DNA of 64,000 nt from Spongiibacter thalassae (GTDB taxonomy: Bacteria; Pseudomonadota; Gammaproteobacteria; Pseudomonadales; Spongiibacteraceae): positions 434,001-498,000 of the forward strand of contig NZ_JAAWWK010000001.1 in assembly GCF_012272835.1 (NCBI RefSeq). Reading direction: 5' to 3'. The position numbers and the translations under genes were made by a program. The notes under the pieces were generated by a model. That model did no database searches and had not been told where the DNA came from. It was given only the letters and a program-made list of their open reading frames with translations. Of the stretch, positions 53,693-62,135 are shown in pieces; position 1 is the stretch's first letter; every line of letters starts with the position of its first letter.

Positions 53693-54571
53693 ATGAAGGA
53701 CTTTTCCGGCAAGGTCGCAGTGATTACGGGTGGCGGCAGTGGTGTGGGCAGAGCGTTGGCGCTGGCATTGGCGGCGGAGGGCGCAAAGGTTGTTATTGCT
53801 GACATTGAGCAGGCTGCCCTGGATCGCACAGTGACTGAACTGGAGGCGATGAACTGCGACTGCATGGCCCTGCGTGCCGATGTCACCAGCGCTGAGTCAA
53901 TGGCCGCCCTGGTGAGTGGAGCGGTGCAGCGCTTCGACCATATCGACCTGGTGTTTGCCAATGCGGGGGTCGGCACCGGCGAGGCGGGCAATATGTGGGA
54001 ATACAATCTGAATGATTGGGAGTGGGGCTTTCGCGTTAACACCTGGGGCTTGATTCACACCATCAATGCGTTTTTGCCTCAATTGGTGGCGCAGCAGCGG
54101 GAGGCCCATTTTGTGGTCACTGGCTCGGGCAACGGTGCCTTCCTGATGTTGCCAAACACTCCGATTTATACCGCCAGCAAGGCGGCGGTGCAGGCCATTA
54201 CCGAAAACCTTCACTATCAGTTACAGGCGGCCCAGTCGCCGGTGAAGGTCAATGCGCTGTTCCCCGGTCCCCACGTGGTAAACACGGGAATTTTTAACTC
54301 TGAGCGCAATCGCCCCGAGGACCTGCCCGAAGACCCGAACAAGCCGGATTCCGGTATCCATTCAGTGGAGGATATGAAAGCCATTATGGCCCAGTATGAG
54401 ATGACCTTGCAGACCACTGAGCCGGAAGAAGTGGCCCGGTTTGCCCTGGACGGAATTCGCGCCGAAAAGTTCTGGATCAGCCCGATGTCGGACAAGTCGC
54501 GAGCGGCGTTTGTCGCCAGAACCGACAGCATTTTGCAGGGCACTACCCCCACGGTGCCGGATGTTCTGTAA
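53693..54571 (+). CDS. SDR-family oxidoreductase
   Basis: A 292-residue SDR. The cofactor loop is TGGGSGVG, then FANAG, the catalytic serine in TGSGNGAF and the active-site YTASK. It is longer than the usual 250 residues, with an acidic/proline insertion (RPEDLPEDPNKPDSG) after the active site and a C-terminal extension. GAGG precedes the ATG. It lies between the divergent P450 and a TetR gene 71 bp downstream. It probably oxidises a hydroxyl group with NAD(P). Confidence 0.93.
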   Translation: MKDFSGKVAVITGGGSGVGRALALALAAEGAKVVIADIEQAALDRTVTELEAMNCDCMALRADVTSAESMAALVSGAVQRFDHIDLVFANAGVGTGEAGNMWEYNLNDWEWGFRVNTWGLIHTINAFLPQLVAQQREAHFVVTGSGNGAFLMLPNTPIYTASKAAVQAITENLHYQLQAAQSPVKVNALFPGPHVVNTGIFNSERNRPEDLPEDPNKPDSGIHSVEDMKAIMAQYEMTLQTTEPEEVARFALDGIRAEKFWISPMSDKSRAAFVARTDSILQGTTPTVPDVL

Positions 54572-54642
54572 ACCGCAGGCAATGGCTCCGCCGCAGGCAA
54601 TAGGCTAAGATTCCCGCTTTGTCTCAGTCGAGGGGGAATGTC

Positions 54643-55242
54643 GTGCCAGCATCGCAACTTGGGCGGCGCGAGCGTAAAAAACTCGCAGTCAGGGAGTCTA
54701 TTCGCAAGGAAACCCTGCGCCTGATAGAACTGCACGGTGTGGAGGGACTGACCATTGACGCGATCTGCGATTGTGTCGATGTCGCCAAGAAAACCTTCTA
54801 CAACTATTACGCGACCAAACATGACCTGATGGCGGAGCTGGTGCAGGCAGAGTTGCTGCAAAGCACCGCGCAGCTGATTGACGACGCGATTGCCAGTGGC
54901 AAGCCGTTCAAGGAGCAGTTACGGGATATTATCGACGTGTTTGTACACCGCGAGCAGTACGCCGGTGGTGTTGAGCGGGAACTTATCGCCTATTCGGTAG
55001 GGGCACTCTCCGCCAACCTAAAGCAGGGCGGTGTGCAATTGGCGGAAATCAACGGCATCTTTCTGCGTTTGTTTGAGCACAACAAGACAGCATTGCGCCC
55101 AGGGCTCAGCGTGGCCTTCTGCGCCGAAATGACCGTGGGCATGCTCAATGCGATTACGCTGAATTGGGTACACGACCCCGACTATGACTCCGCCCATCGC
55201 TATGCTGAGCTGCTGGAGTTCCTGTCGGCCAGCATGTTGTAG
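54643..55242 (+). CDS. TetR-family transcriptional regulator
   Basis: About 199 residues. I choose GTG 54643 (six bases after AGGGGG) over a TTG at 54619, which lies upstream of that site. The helix-turn-helix is TIDAICDCVDVAKKTFYNYYATKHDL. The C-terminal domain has no assignable motif. It follows the SDR gene closely and probably regulates the SDR/P450 pair through the palindrome at 53593-53618 (inference). Confidence 0.9.
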   Translation: MPASQLGRRERKKLAVRESIRKETLRLIELHGVEGLTIDAICDCVDVAKKTFYNYYATKHDLMAELVQAELLQSTAQLIDDAIASGKPFKEQLRDIIDVFVHREQYAGGVERELIAYSVGALSANLKQGGVQLAEINGIFLRLFEHNKTALRPGLSVAFCAEMTVGMLNAITLNWVHDPDYDSAHRYAELLEFLSASML

Positions 55243-55413
55243 GGGGCGTCGTCTTCGGGCTATGCCATCGGGATATTCCGTGGAGTTTGTAACGTAGCTG
55301 AAATATTTCTCGACTAGGATTCAGGGCGTCAACGTACTCGTCTGTCTCGCAATCTCCAATCTCCCTGCGCCATGAATACATGGTGCTTTGAATCAGTGTC
55401 GGAAATTCTGGTT

Positions 55414-56925
55414 ATGAAACCCTCTTTTCTTCCTCTCTCTACACTTTGTGCTTTCAGCCTGTGCCTGCTGGCGGCCTGTGGCGGCTCCAGTTCGTCACCG
55501 GCGCGCAATGCCGGGCCACCTGCTGAACCAGTCGCCCTTTGTGACGGCGAAGCCATAGCACCTGAAAGGCTGTTTTTGCAGCAATTGGGTAGCGACCGGG
55601 TCATTATCAAGTGGCGCAACGCACCGCTTGATGTCGCGCAGAGCGGCGACGTGGTGTGCTTTGGCGTCGATCACAACGCCCTGCCAGCATCGAGCCAGAC
55701 GGTGGCGGTGGTCACGGAAACACGCCATCGCGAAGCCTTGATTACCGGGCTTAAACCGGACACAAAGTATTATTATTCTGTGGGCGGTGCCGCGAGTACT
55801 GACCCGCGTTTCAGCTTTCGCACCGCGCCGCTGACCGGTGCTGTCCCCGCCGATGGCAATACGCGCATCTGGATCGTGGGTGATCCGGGTACCTCCAGTT
55901 CACCACTGCTGGATAGGGGGGATAATGCCGGTGGCCAGCGGGCGGTGCGCGATGGTTTTAATGCCTGGGTGGCAGCGAACGGCGGCGAAGCGGCTGATCT
56001 GTTTTTGATGCTTGGTGATAATGCCTACCTGGATGGAACCGACGCCCAGTTTCAAACGGCGGTGTTTGACCTGTACACCGATACTCTGGCTACAACAGGT
56101 ATGTGGTCGACCATTGGCAACCATGAAATGGGCAGCGGCGGTTTGTCCACCGCGGCTTCGGTGGATCTTTACAGCCCTGCCACAGGGATTGCCGACACGG
56201 TTCCCGATTCGCCGATGCCCTACCTGAATATTCACTCCTTCCCTACCCAGGGCGAAAATGGCGGGGTGCCCAGCGGCACGGAGCAGTATTACTCCTTTGA
56301 CTACGGCAATGTGCATGTCATCAGCCTGGATTCCCAGGTGTCTACCCGCGATGCGGCCAATATGGCAGCGATGCGGGAGTGGGTCACTGCCGACCTGCAA
56401 GCCAACGTCGCCGATTGGACGATTGTGATTTTCCATCATCCTCCCTACACCAAGGGCAGCCACGACTCGGATAGTACAGCAGGTGGCGTGGATCAGCCTA
56501 TTTTCGATATGCGTGAACAGTTTAACCCGGTGTTTGAAGCCTATGGTGTGGACCTGGTCTATGGCGGCCACAGCCATTCCTATGAGCGCTCGTTTTATCT
56601 CAGTGGCCACACAGGCCTTTCGACCACCTTTGATCCCGAGGAACATGCAGAGCTGAACAGCGCCAACCAGCCTGCTACAGGGCAGGGCGATGAAGCGTAT
56701 CGCCAGATCACCAATAGCGGTGCCGATGACAAGGTGGTGTACACCGTGGCGGGTAACTCCGGGCAGGCGACGGGGATGTCTGATCCCGAGGGACATCCGG
56801 CATTTTTCTACAGCACCGGCGACATCCTCGGCTCGGTGGTGGTCGATGCTGGAAAGAACACCTTGGTAGCGCGGTTTATCGATGACTCAGGAGAAGTTCG
56901 TGACCATTTTATTATGCAGCGTTAA
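55414..56925 (+). CDS. Purple-acid-phosphatase-like metallophosphoesterase lipoprotein
   Basis: About 503 residues. The lipoprotein signal ends LCLLAACGGSS. A fibronectin-like N-terminal domain (ALITGLKPDTKYYYSVGG) precedes the metallophosphoesterase domain with VGDPG, MLGDNAYLDG, TIGNHEMG, IFHHPPYTKG and GGHSHSYER, the purple acid phosphatase ligand set. It hydrolyses phosphate esters outside the cytoplasm. I choose ATG 55414 rather than the in-frame ATG at 55372. The 3' end overlaps the TPR gene. It and the PhoD-like enzyme at 21 kb are two unrelated exported phosphatases. Confidence 0.93.
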   Translation: MKPSFLPLSTLCAFSLCLLAACGGSSSSPARNAGPPAEPVALCDGEAIAPERLFLQQLGSDRVIIKWRNAPLDVAQSGDVVCFGVDHNALPASSQTVAVVTETRHREALITGLKPDTKYYYSVGGAASTDPRFSFRTAPLTGAVPADGNTRIWIVGDPGTSSSPLLDRGDNAGGQRAVRDGFNAWVAANGGEAADLFLMLGDNAYLDGTDAQFQTAVFDLYTDTLATTGMWSTIGNHEMGSGGLSTAASVDLYSPATGIADTVPDSPMPYLNIHSFPTQGENGGVPSGTEQYYSFDYGNVHVISLDSQVSTRDAANMAAMREWVTADLQANVADWTIVIFHHPPYTKGSHDSDSTAGGVDQPIFDMREQFNPVFEAYGVDLVYGGHSHSYERSFYLSGHTGLSTTFDPEEHAELNSANQPATGQGDEAYRQITNSGADDKVVYTVAGNSGQATGMSDPEGHPAFFYSTGDILGSVVVDAGKNTLVARFIDDSGEVRDHFIMQR

Positions 56926-57751
56926 CACCCTGTCGGTCCGGCGAGCATTGCTGGGCCTGCTGGTCTGGGGTCTTGTACCGTTCAGTGCTGTTGTTGAGGC
57001 CGGCCCCTCGGAAGGGCGTTTGCTGGGCTATCTGAGCAGCAAAATCGCCCATAGCCCTGACAATGCTGAACTGTATCTTCGCCGGGCCTATTCCTTTGCG
57101 GAAATTGGCCATATGAAAGATGCTTTTGCGGATCTGCGTCGAGTAGAAAGGCTGGGGCATGGCGAGAGCGCGAATTTTGCGCGGGGAGAATTGCTTCGCA
57201 GGGCCGGACGTCTTGAAGCTGCCCGCCGTAAATTTGACCAGGTATTGGTGGAAAACCCTCGCCACTATCAGGCATTGATGAAGCGTGCCGAGGTGCTGGT
57301 TAGCCTGGGGAAAAACGCCGATGCCCTGGCCGATTACCAGCGGCTCTTCCAAGTGCGGCCGAATTCTGCGAGCGGCTACTACCGCCAGGCAGCCGAACTC
57401 TACCTTGCCAGCGGGGCTCCGGAACAGGCACTGGCGCTACTCGACACACGCATGGCGGCGACAGGGCCCATTCCCCAGTTGCAGAATCTGGCGATTTCCA
57501 TCGAGCAGACACAGGGCCGCTATGCCGCCGCGATTGTTCGAATGAAAGCGCTGTCCGCCGCAAGCCATAGCTCCCCTTTCTGGCACAGCAAAACCGCGGC
57601 ACTGTATTATTCCGATGGCGATATCGACCGCGCCAGACACCACATCGCCATTGCCGAAAACCTTCTCGCCCAACGTCGCCAAACCCCGGCGGTTATCGAT
57701 CAGCTCAACACCGAACTCCTTCCCCTTAAAAAACGACTCGCCAGCCAATAA
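56900..57751 (+). CDS. Exported TPR-repeat protein
   Basis: About 283 residues. The GTG at 56900 is six bases after AGGAG and overlaps the phosphatase gene by 26 bp; an ATG at 56882 is possible but has no site. A signal peptide (RALLGLLVWGLVPFSAVVEA) is followed by about six tetratricopeptide-like helix pairs, for example AELYLRRAYSFAEIGHMKDA and YQALMKRAEVLVSLGKNADA. TPR domains bind proteins. Translational coupling suggests it works with the phosphatase, perhaps as a partner or anchor in the periplasm (inference). Confidence 0.88.
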   Translation: MTILLCSVNTLSVRRALLGLLVWGLVPFSAVVEAGPSEGRLLGYLSSKIAHSPDNAELYLRRAYSFAEIGHMKDAFADLRRVERLGHGESANFARGELLRRAGRLEAARRKFDQVLVENPRHYQALMKRAEVLVSLGKNADALADYQRLFQVRPNSASGYYRQAAELYLASGAPEQALALLDTRMAATGPIPQLQNLAISIEQTQGRYAAAIVRMKALSAASHSSPFWHSKTAALYYSDGDIDRARHHIAIAENLLAQRRQTPAVIDQLNTELLPLKKRLASQ

Positions 57752-57759
57752 TCCCCTTT

Positions 57760-57785
57760 GGGGACAGACCCCAGGGTCTGTCCCC
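57760..57785. repeat. 26-bp palindromic repeat, copy 2
   Basis: GGGGACAGACCCC then AGGGTCTGTCCCC: the same element as at 21858 with one mismatch in the centre. It lies just after the TPR stop codon. Confidence 0.8.
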
Positions 57786-57835
57786 AACATTACCAAAAAT
57801 TTATAAAAGGCGTCTTATGCCGAAAAGCTGGCTTC

Positions 57836-57861
57836 GGGGACAGACCCCGGGGTCTGTCCCC
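57836..57861. repeat. 26-bp palindromic repeat, copy 3
   Basis: A perfect copy identical to that at 21858, 76 bp after copy 2 and in the same gap before the KshA-like gene. Confidence 0.8.
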
Positions 57862-57935
57862 GAAATTGGTGCTTGACCAAAATAAGTAAACCGTATACTT
57901 TTTTTACATCACGGTTACCTTTTTTGAGGGAAAGC

Positions 57936-58910
57936 ATGAATAAGCGATATAACAAGCCCATTCCCTGTGGCTGGTTTGCCATTGACTACTGTACGGCGTT
58001 GGATGTCGGCGAGGTGAAGCCGCTGCGTTACTTCGGTCGCGATTTGGTGCTGTTTCGCACTGAGTCGGGAGAGGCCTCATTGATCGACGCCCATTGCCCC
58101 CATTTGGGGGCCCACCTTGGGCACGGGGGCAAGGTGAAGGGCGAGAATATCGCATGCCCCTTCCACGCCTGGGAGTTTGGTGGTGACGGCTTCTGCAAGA
58201 ATGTGCCCTACGCCAAAAATATGCCGCCGAAGGTGGTTGATAAACAGGCGCTGCGCACCTACCCGGTGGTCGAATTGAATCAGATGATCTGGGCCTGGTA
58301 TCACCCCAGCGACGCGCCCCCGCAATGGGAGGTAGAGAAGCACCCGGAACTGCATTCTGACGAATGGTCGGCCATTGATGTCTATGAATGGCAGATCAAC
58401 GCGATCATTCAGGAGACCGGTGAGAATGCGGTAGATATCGCCCACTTTGTGACAGTGCACGAGTCGCCGGAGATGCCGGTGGGCGAGGTCAATATTGATG
58501 GTTATCGACGCAGCACGGTAATGGATAGTTTGCAGCACGCTATCGATGAGCACGGCAATGTCGACCTCAGTGGTGAAAATTTCGATATGGGACGTTTGGA
58601 AACCAGCTCCTACGGCCCCGGCCAAACCTTTCAGAAGTTTTCCCGCATGTTCGACATTGTGATGATGGGCACCATTACCCCCATCGACGACCAGCGTATT
58701 CATATGCGCTTCAATTTCAGTATGCCGCGGGAGCAGAGCGAGGAAAACGCGTTGTACGGCAATGGTTTTCGCGACGAGATTGTGCGCCAGGTGGGGCAGG
58801 ATATTCCCATTTGGGAAAACAAGATCTATCTCGAAGAACCCACCCTGTGCGACGGCGACGGTCCGATTGCCAAATACCGAAAATGGTTTAACCAGTTCTA
58901 TGTTGCCTGA
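57936..58910 (+). CDS. Rieske monooxygenase, KshA-like
   Basis: A 324-residue Rieske oxygenase. The cluster ligands are CPH (C54, H56) and CPFH (C74, H77). The mononuclear iron site is ENAVDIAHFVTVH, matching the N..D..H-x4-H pattern of 3-ketosteroid 9-alpha-hydroxylase (KshA) and cholesterol-desaturase-like (Neverland/DAF-36) oxygenases. It is somewhat shorter than actinobacterial KshA. ATG 57936 follows GAGGG; an in-frame upstream frame is not preceded by a site. It is followed after 45 bp by an acetoacetate-decarboxylase-family gene. Steroid hydroxylation is a family-based inference; other isoprenoid rings are possible. No reductase subunit is adjacent. Confidence 0.9.
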   Translation: MNKRYNKPIPCGWFAIDYCTALDVGEVKPLRYFGRDLVLFRTESGEASLIDAHCPHLGAHLGHGGKVKGENIACPFHAWEFGGDGFCKNVPYAKNMPPKVVDKQALRTYPVVELNQMIWAWYHPSDAPPQWEVEKHPELHSDEWSAIDVYEWQINAIIQETGENAVDIAHFVTVHESPEMPVGEVNIDGYRRSTVMDSLQHAIDEHGNVDLSGENFDMGRLETSSYGPGQTFQKFSRMFDIVMMGTITPIDDQRIHMRFNFSMPREQSEENALYGNGFRDEIVRQVGQDIPIWENKIYLEEPTLCDGDGPIAKYRKWFNQFYVA

Positions 58911-58955
58911 TTGCGACGGTGGCATTTGCGACATCAATAATAACGAGGACATGCT

Positions 58956-59729
58956 ATGACAACGACCACGGCCCCTATGGGTAAACCCGGTGATATTCTG
59001 AATTGGCCGATGCTGAAAATCCGCTATATGACGGACCCGGAAAATATCGCTCGCCTGCTGCCGCCGGGTATTGAGCCGGGTAGACAACCGGGAGTGACCA
59101 TCACAATCTATAACTTTCCGGTGCTGAATGAACCGGAGTATGGCTGCGTAGTGAATGTCGATGCGAACTTCAATGGCATTGAAGGGGAGTACACCCTGGG
59201 TATTGCTATCGACCAGGAGGCGGCCATTTACGGTAGCCACGAGCGCTGGGGGCAGCCTAAATACTATGGCGAAACCCGGTACTTTCGGTTGATGGATTTC
59301 GTCAGTGCCAAGGTCAGTCATCGCGGTTATACGTTTCTGGAGTTCAGTGGGCAGGTGACCGGTGAAGGGGAGATTCCCCCCGAAATAGAGACCAATGAAT
59401 GGTGGATAAAACATCTGCGCGGTGTCGATATGACCAAGCCTGATTGGGATTTTCCACCCCATGTTGTGCGGGTGTATTCCAAATATGGCACCGCCCATGT
59501 GGAAAAATTGCAGGGCAAGGTGACGTTGATCGATAGCCCCTGGGACCCGGTAGCCAGTCAGTTGCCAATGCGTGGCGAGGCAGATGCCTGGTTGTGGACG
59601 CCGATCTTTCTGGATCGCCAAATCACCCTGGACGCGCCCCTGGATCCCGAGGCCTTCATTCCCTTTGCAGACACTATCGGTGGCTCTCGTTGGCCGGGTG
59701 AAAACGGTGGGCCGAAAGCCGTAGAATAG
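58956..59729 (+). CDS. Acetoacetate decarboxylase (ADC) family protein
   Basis: A 257-residue ADC-fold protein. The pattern LLPPGIEPG near the N-terminus, YTLGIAIDQEAAIYGSHERWGQPKYYGETR in the middle (here given in outline: the lysine of GQPK aligns with the Schiff-base lysine of acetoacetate decarboxylase) and the late EADAWLWTPIFLDRQITLDA are family-like. True decarboxylases and other lyases or hydrolases share this fold. It is paired with the KshA-like oxygenase, so it may act on a ring-cleavage or beta-keto acid product (inference). Confidence 0.85.
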   Translation: MTTTTAPMGKPGDILNWPMLKIRYMTDPENIARLLPPGIEPGRQPGVTITIYNFPVLNEPEYGCVVNVDANFNGIEGEYTLGIAIDQEAAIYGSHERWGQPKYYGETRYFRLMDFVSAKVSHRGYTFLEFSGQVTGEGEIPPEIETNEWWIKHLRGVDMTKPDWDFPPHVVRVYSKYGTAHVEKLQGKVTLIDSPWDPVASQLPMRGEADAWLWTPIFLDRQITLDAPLDPEAFIPFADTIGGSRWPGENGGPKAVE

Positions 59730-59742
59730 GGATTTCCCCGGA

Positions 59743-59787
59743 AAGGACTATGGCGAACGAACCGGTGTCGACCCGGTCATAGTCCTT
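59743..59787 (+). other. Two-tier hairpin between the ADC-family and lipoprotein genes
   Basis: The outer stem is AAGGACTATG (59743-59752) with CATAGTCCTT (59778-59787), perfect over ten bases. An inner stem ACCGG/CCGGT stacks on its right arm. No T-run follows. It could be a processing, stabilising or attenuation structure. Confidence 0.6.
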
Positions 59788-59806
59788 GCCAAGCAGAGGA
59801 AATTCC

Positions 59807-60181
59807 ATGAAGAGCCGTGCGTTTTTGTGCGTAGTGTTGTTATCAGGCTGCACGTCGATAAACTCCGACCGAGCGCCCGAGCTGGGAGGAGCGCTTGCTG
59901 ATCTAGGTTATCGCCCCGGCCAGAACGTCGCGGCAATTGAACGGCTGGGGATTCGCGCCTGGCAATACGTCGATAGCCGTCATCTGGTGATAAGTAGCGA
60001 GTACGGCAATTATCTGCTGAGATTTTTCAGCGACTGTATGGTCGAGCCCAATATGCGCGAGGTCTCCCTGGCTGGCAGCGGGCAGTTGTTTACCCGCGTT
60101 GATCCAGTGGTACTGACCGGTGAATCCGGTGACCGGGAGTGCGCAGTGGCGCATATGCAGCGCCTTTATTTAAGCGATTGA
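59807..60181 (+). CDS. Small lipoprotein (DUF6491-like)
   Basis: A 124-residue protein. The signal MKSRAFLCVVLLSGC has Cys at position 15 in a good lipobox. The mature part contains WQYVDSRHLVIS, YLLRFFSDC and a late Cys followed by LYLSD, which resembles DUF6491 lipoproteins of gammaproteobacteria. AGAGGA precedes the ATG. No function is known. It is the last plus-strand gene before the convergent mtn operon, 12 bp from mtnC. Confidence 0.8.
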   Translation: MKSRAFLCVVLLSGCTSINSDRAPELGGALADLGYRPGQNVAAIERLGIRAWQYVDSRHLVISSEYGNYLLRFFSDCMVEPNMREVSLAGSGQLFTRVDPVVLTGESGDRECAVAHMQRLYLSD

Positions 60182-60193
60182 AGTGGCTGGGGG

Positions 60194-60943
60194 TTACTGT
60201 TGAGCCTGTTGCTGCTGTTGGCGGGGGGCGGTTTTACTGCCGCCTTTGCCGAAGCTGGTGGGGGCAATGTCATTGAAGCTGCTCACTGACACATGGGGAG
60301 GCTGCTCAACGAGAGCGGTGCCTGTCGCTTCACGTTGTACCCACACGGTATGCATATTGGCTGCTTGTGCCGCATCCAGTTCTTCCACAATATCAGATAG
60401 AAACAGAATTTCCTGTGGGGGTTTGTCGATGCTGCGCGCAATATTGCGGTAGGAGGCGGCATCGCGCTTGGGGCCGCTGGTAGTGTCGAAATAATCGTTA
60501 AACAGAAATCGCAGATCGCCGCCCTCGCTGTAGCCGAAGAACAGCTTCTGGGCGAAGATTGAACCGGAGCTGTAAACGTAGAGCTCGATACCCTGCTGGT
60601 GCCAGGCTTTCAGCTGCTCGACCGCGTCGGCATAGACGTGGGCCTTGAACTCGCCGTTGCGGTAGCCGCTTTCCCAAATCAGTCCCTGCAAGCTTTTCAG
60701 TGGGGTGATCTTTTTGTCGGCGGCAATCCAGTCGAGCAACTGTTGGATTTGTCCTTCGGTGTCATCAACCGAGAGCTTGGCGCGGGCGGCGACATCGTTA
60801 AGCAGGGCGGCCACGCGCTTTTCTCCGCGGTGCCGGCGCACATAGTCCGGCAGGGCCGCCGTGGAATAGGGAAACAGCACCTCGTGCACGAAATCGATAG
60901 AACTCGTGGTGCCTTCTATATCTGTGACGATCGCTTTAATCAT
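60194..60943 (-). CDS. mtnC: Enolase-phosphatase E1 (MtnC)
   Basis: A 249-residue HAD-superfamily enzyme. Motif I is TDIEGTTSS at the N-terminus, motif II is VYSSGSIFAQK and motif III is FLSDIVEELDAA. In methionine salvage MtnC enolises and dephosphorylates 2,3-diketo-5-methylthiopentyl-1-phosphate. The last roughly 15 residues are glutamine- and serine-rich (KTAPRQQQQQAQQ), not part of the fold. It is the last gene of the leftward mtnA-B-D-C operon, overlapping mtnD by 4 bp. Confidence 0.96.
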   Translation of the reverse strand: MIKAIVTDIEGTTSSIDFVHEVLFPYSTAALPDYVRRHRGEKRVAALLNDVAARAKLSVDDTEGQIQQLLDWIAADKKITPLKSLQGLIWESGYRNGEFKAHVYADAVEQLKAWHQQGIELYVYSSGSIFAQKLFFGYSEGGDLRFLFNDYFDTTSGPKRDAASYRNIARSIDKPPQEILFLSDIVEELDAAQAANMHTVWVQREATGTALVEQPPHVSVSSFNDIAPTSFGKGGSKTAPRQQQQQAQQ

Positions 60944-61488
60944 GTATTTTCCAGTCGAGAAAAACCGTCGGCGATGTCGCTGCCACTGTAGTGAGCCACC
61001 CAGCCGTCGGGGTTGTTGAAAAAGCGAATAGCGACCAGTTCCGGGTTGGGGCCCAGGTCGAACCAGTGTAGCGTATTGGCGGGCACACTGAGCAGATCGC
61101 CCTGTTCACAGCAAATTTCGTAAACCTTGTCGCCGATATGCAGGGCAAACAGACCCTGACCATTCACGAAAAAGCGTACCTCGTCTTCAGTGTGGTGGTG
61201 CTCGGAAAGGAATTTCTGGCGCAGTTCATTTTTGGCGGGGTTGTCGCTGCGCAGGCTGATGACGTCCACGGTTTGGTAACCCTGCTCTGCTACCAGTGCC
61301 TCGACCTGTGGTCGGTAGGCGGCAAGTACGGCTTCCTGACTATCGCCGGCCTTGACGTCGTCGCGGGTGGGCCACTGCTCAAAGCGCACGCCTACTTCGG
61401 CCATAAGTGCGCCAATTTCGTGGGCATCAGTGCTCGTTTTCAGGGCGGCTGCGGGGGACGTGTCGGCGAAAATCTGTAGTTGAGTCAT
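60940..61488 (-). CDS. mtnD: Acireductone dioxygenase (MtnD)
   Basis: A 182-residue cupin. The metal ligands are in HHTEDEVRFFV (two His and Glu) and a later histidine in NTLHWFDLG. With Fe2+ it converts acireductone and O2 to formate and 4-methylthio-2-oxobutanoate, the methionine precursor; with Ni2+ it gives an off-pathway reaction. It lies 23 bp after mtnB and overlaps mtnC by 4 bp. Confidence 0.97.
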   Translation of the reverse strand: MTQLQIFADTSPAAALKTSTDAHEIGALMAEVGVRFEQWPTRDDVKAGDSQEAVLAAYRPQVEALVAEQGYQTVDVISLRSDNPAKNELRQKFLSEHHHTEDEVRFFVNGQGLFALHIGDKVYEICCEQGDLLSVPANTLHWFDLGPNPELVAIRFFNNPDGWVAHYSGSDIADGFSRLENT

Positions 61489-61511
61489 AGGGTTCGTCTT
61501 CTGATCCGGGG

Positions 61512-62135
61512 TTAGCGAGTGAGCCGATGCATTTCCAGTTCACAGTGGAGCATAAATTCCAGTGCTTCCAGATTGCGCATACAGGTGTCCAGACATTGTC
61601 CCCAGCAATACAGTCCGTGTCCGCGAATCAGATAACCGGGACACTCAGGGTGCTCTAGCAAATACTGATCCACTTCGTTGGCCAGCGCGGCAATATCCTG
61701 GGTATTGTCGAATATGGGAATAGCCACACTGCCGGCGTGGGTGTCTATGCCGTCAAAGGCCTTCAATAGTTCGTAGTCGGTCAGTTGAATGGCGCCGCTG
61801 TCGGCCAGCAGCCGTGACAACAGGGTGGCATTTGTCGAATGGCAGTGCAGCACCGCGCCCACCGTAGGAAAACGCTTATACAACTGAGTGTGCAGCAGGG
61901 TTTCCGCTGAGGGCTTGCCGTCGGTGACGGGCCTGCCGTCGAAATCTACCGCGATAAAGTCGGTGGGCGCGAGGCGACCCTTGTGTTTGCCGGAAGCGGT
62001 CAACAGCGCCAGTTCGTCGTCCAGCCGCAGTGAAAAATTGCCGCTGGTCGCGGGTACCCAGCCCCGGTCATACAGTTCGCTGCCGGCAGCGGCCAGGGCG
62101 ATGGCTTTGTCGTAAAAGGTTTTGGTTTTCTTCAT
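61512..62135 (-). CDS. mtnB: Methylthioribulose-1-phosphate dehydratase (MtnB)
   Basis: A 207-residue class II aldolase-fold enzyme. Zinc ligands are in LHCHSTNA and GHGLYCWG, with the early ATSGNFSLRL. It dehydrates 5-methylthioribulose-1-phosphate. Its start codon overlaps the mtnA stop by one base, indicating translational coupling. Confidence 0.96.
   Translation of the reverse strand: MKKTKTFYDKAIALAAAGSELYDRGWVPATSGNFSLRLDDELALLTASGKHKGRLAPTDFIAVDFDGRPVTDGKPSAETLLHTQLYKRFPTVGAVLHCHSTNATLLSRLLADSGAIQLTDYELLKAFDGIDTHAGSVAIPIFDNTQDIAALANEVDQYLLEHPECPGYLIRGHGLYCWGQCLDTCMRNLEALEFMLHCELEMHRLTR

Noticed and set aside
58077-59621. A 514-codon open frame on the minus strand
   Set aside because: It lies opposite the clearly homologous KshA-like and ADC-family genes, has no recognisable domain, and is a GC-rich antisense shadow.
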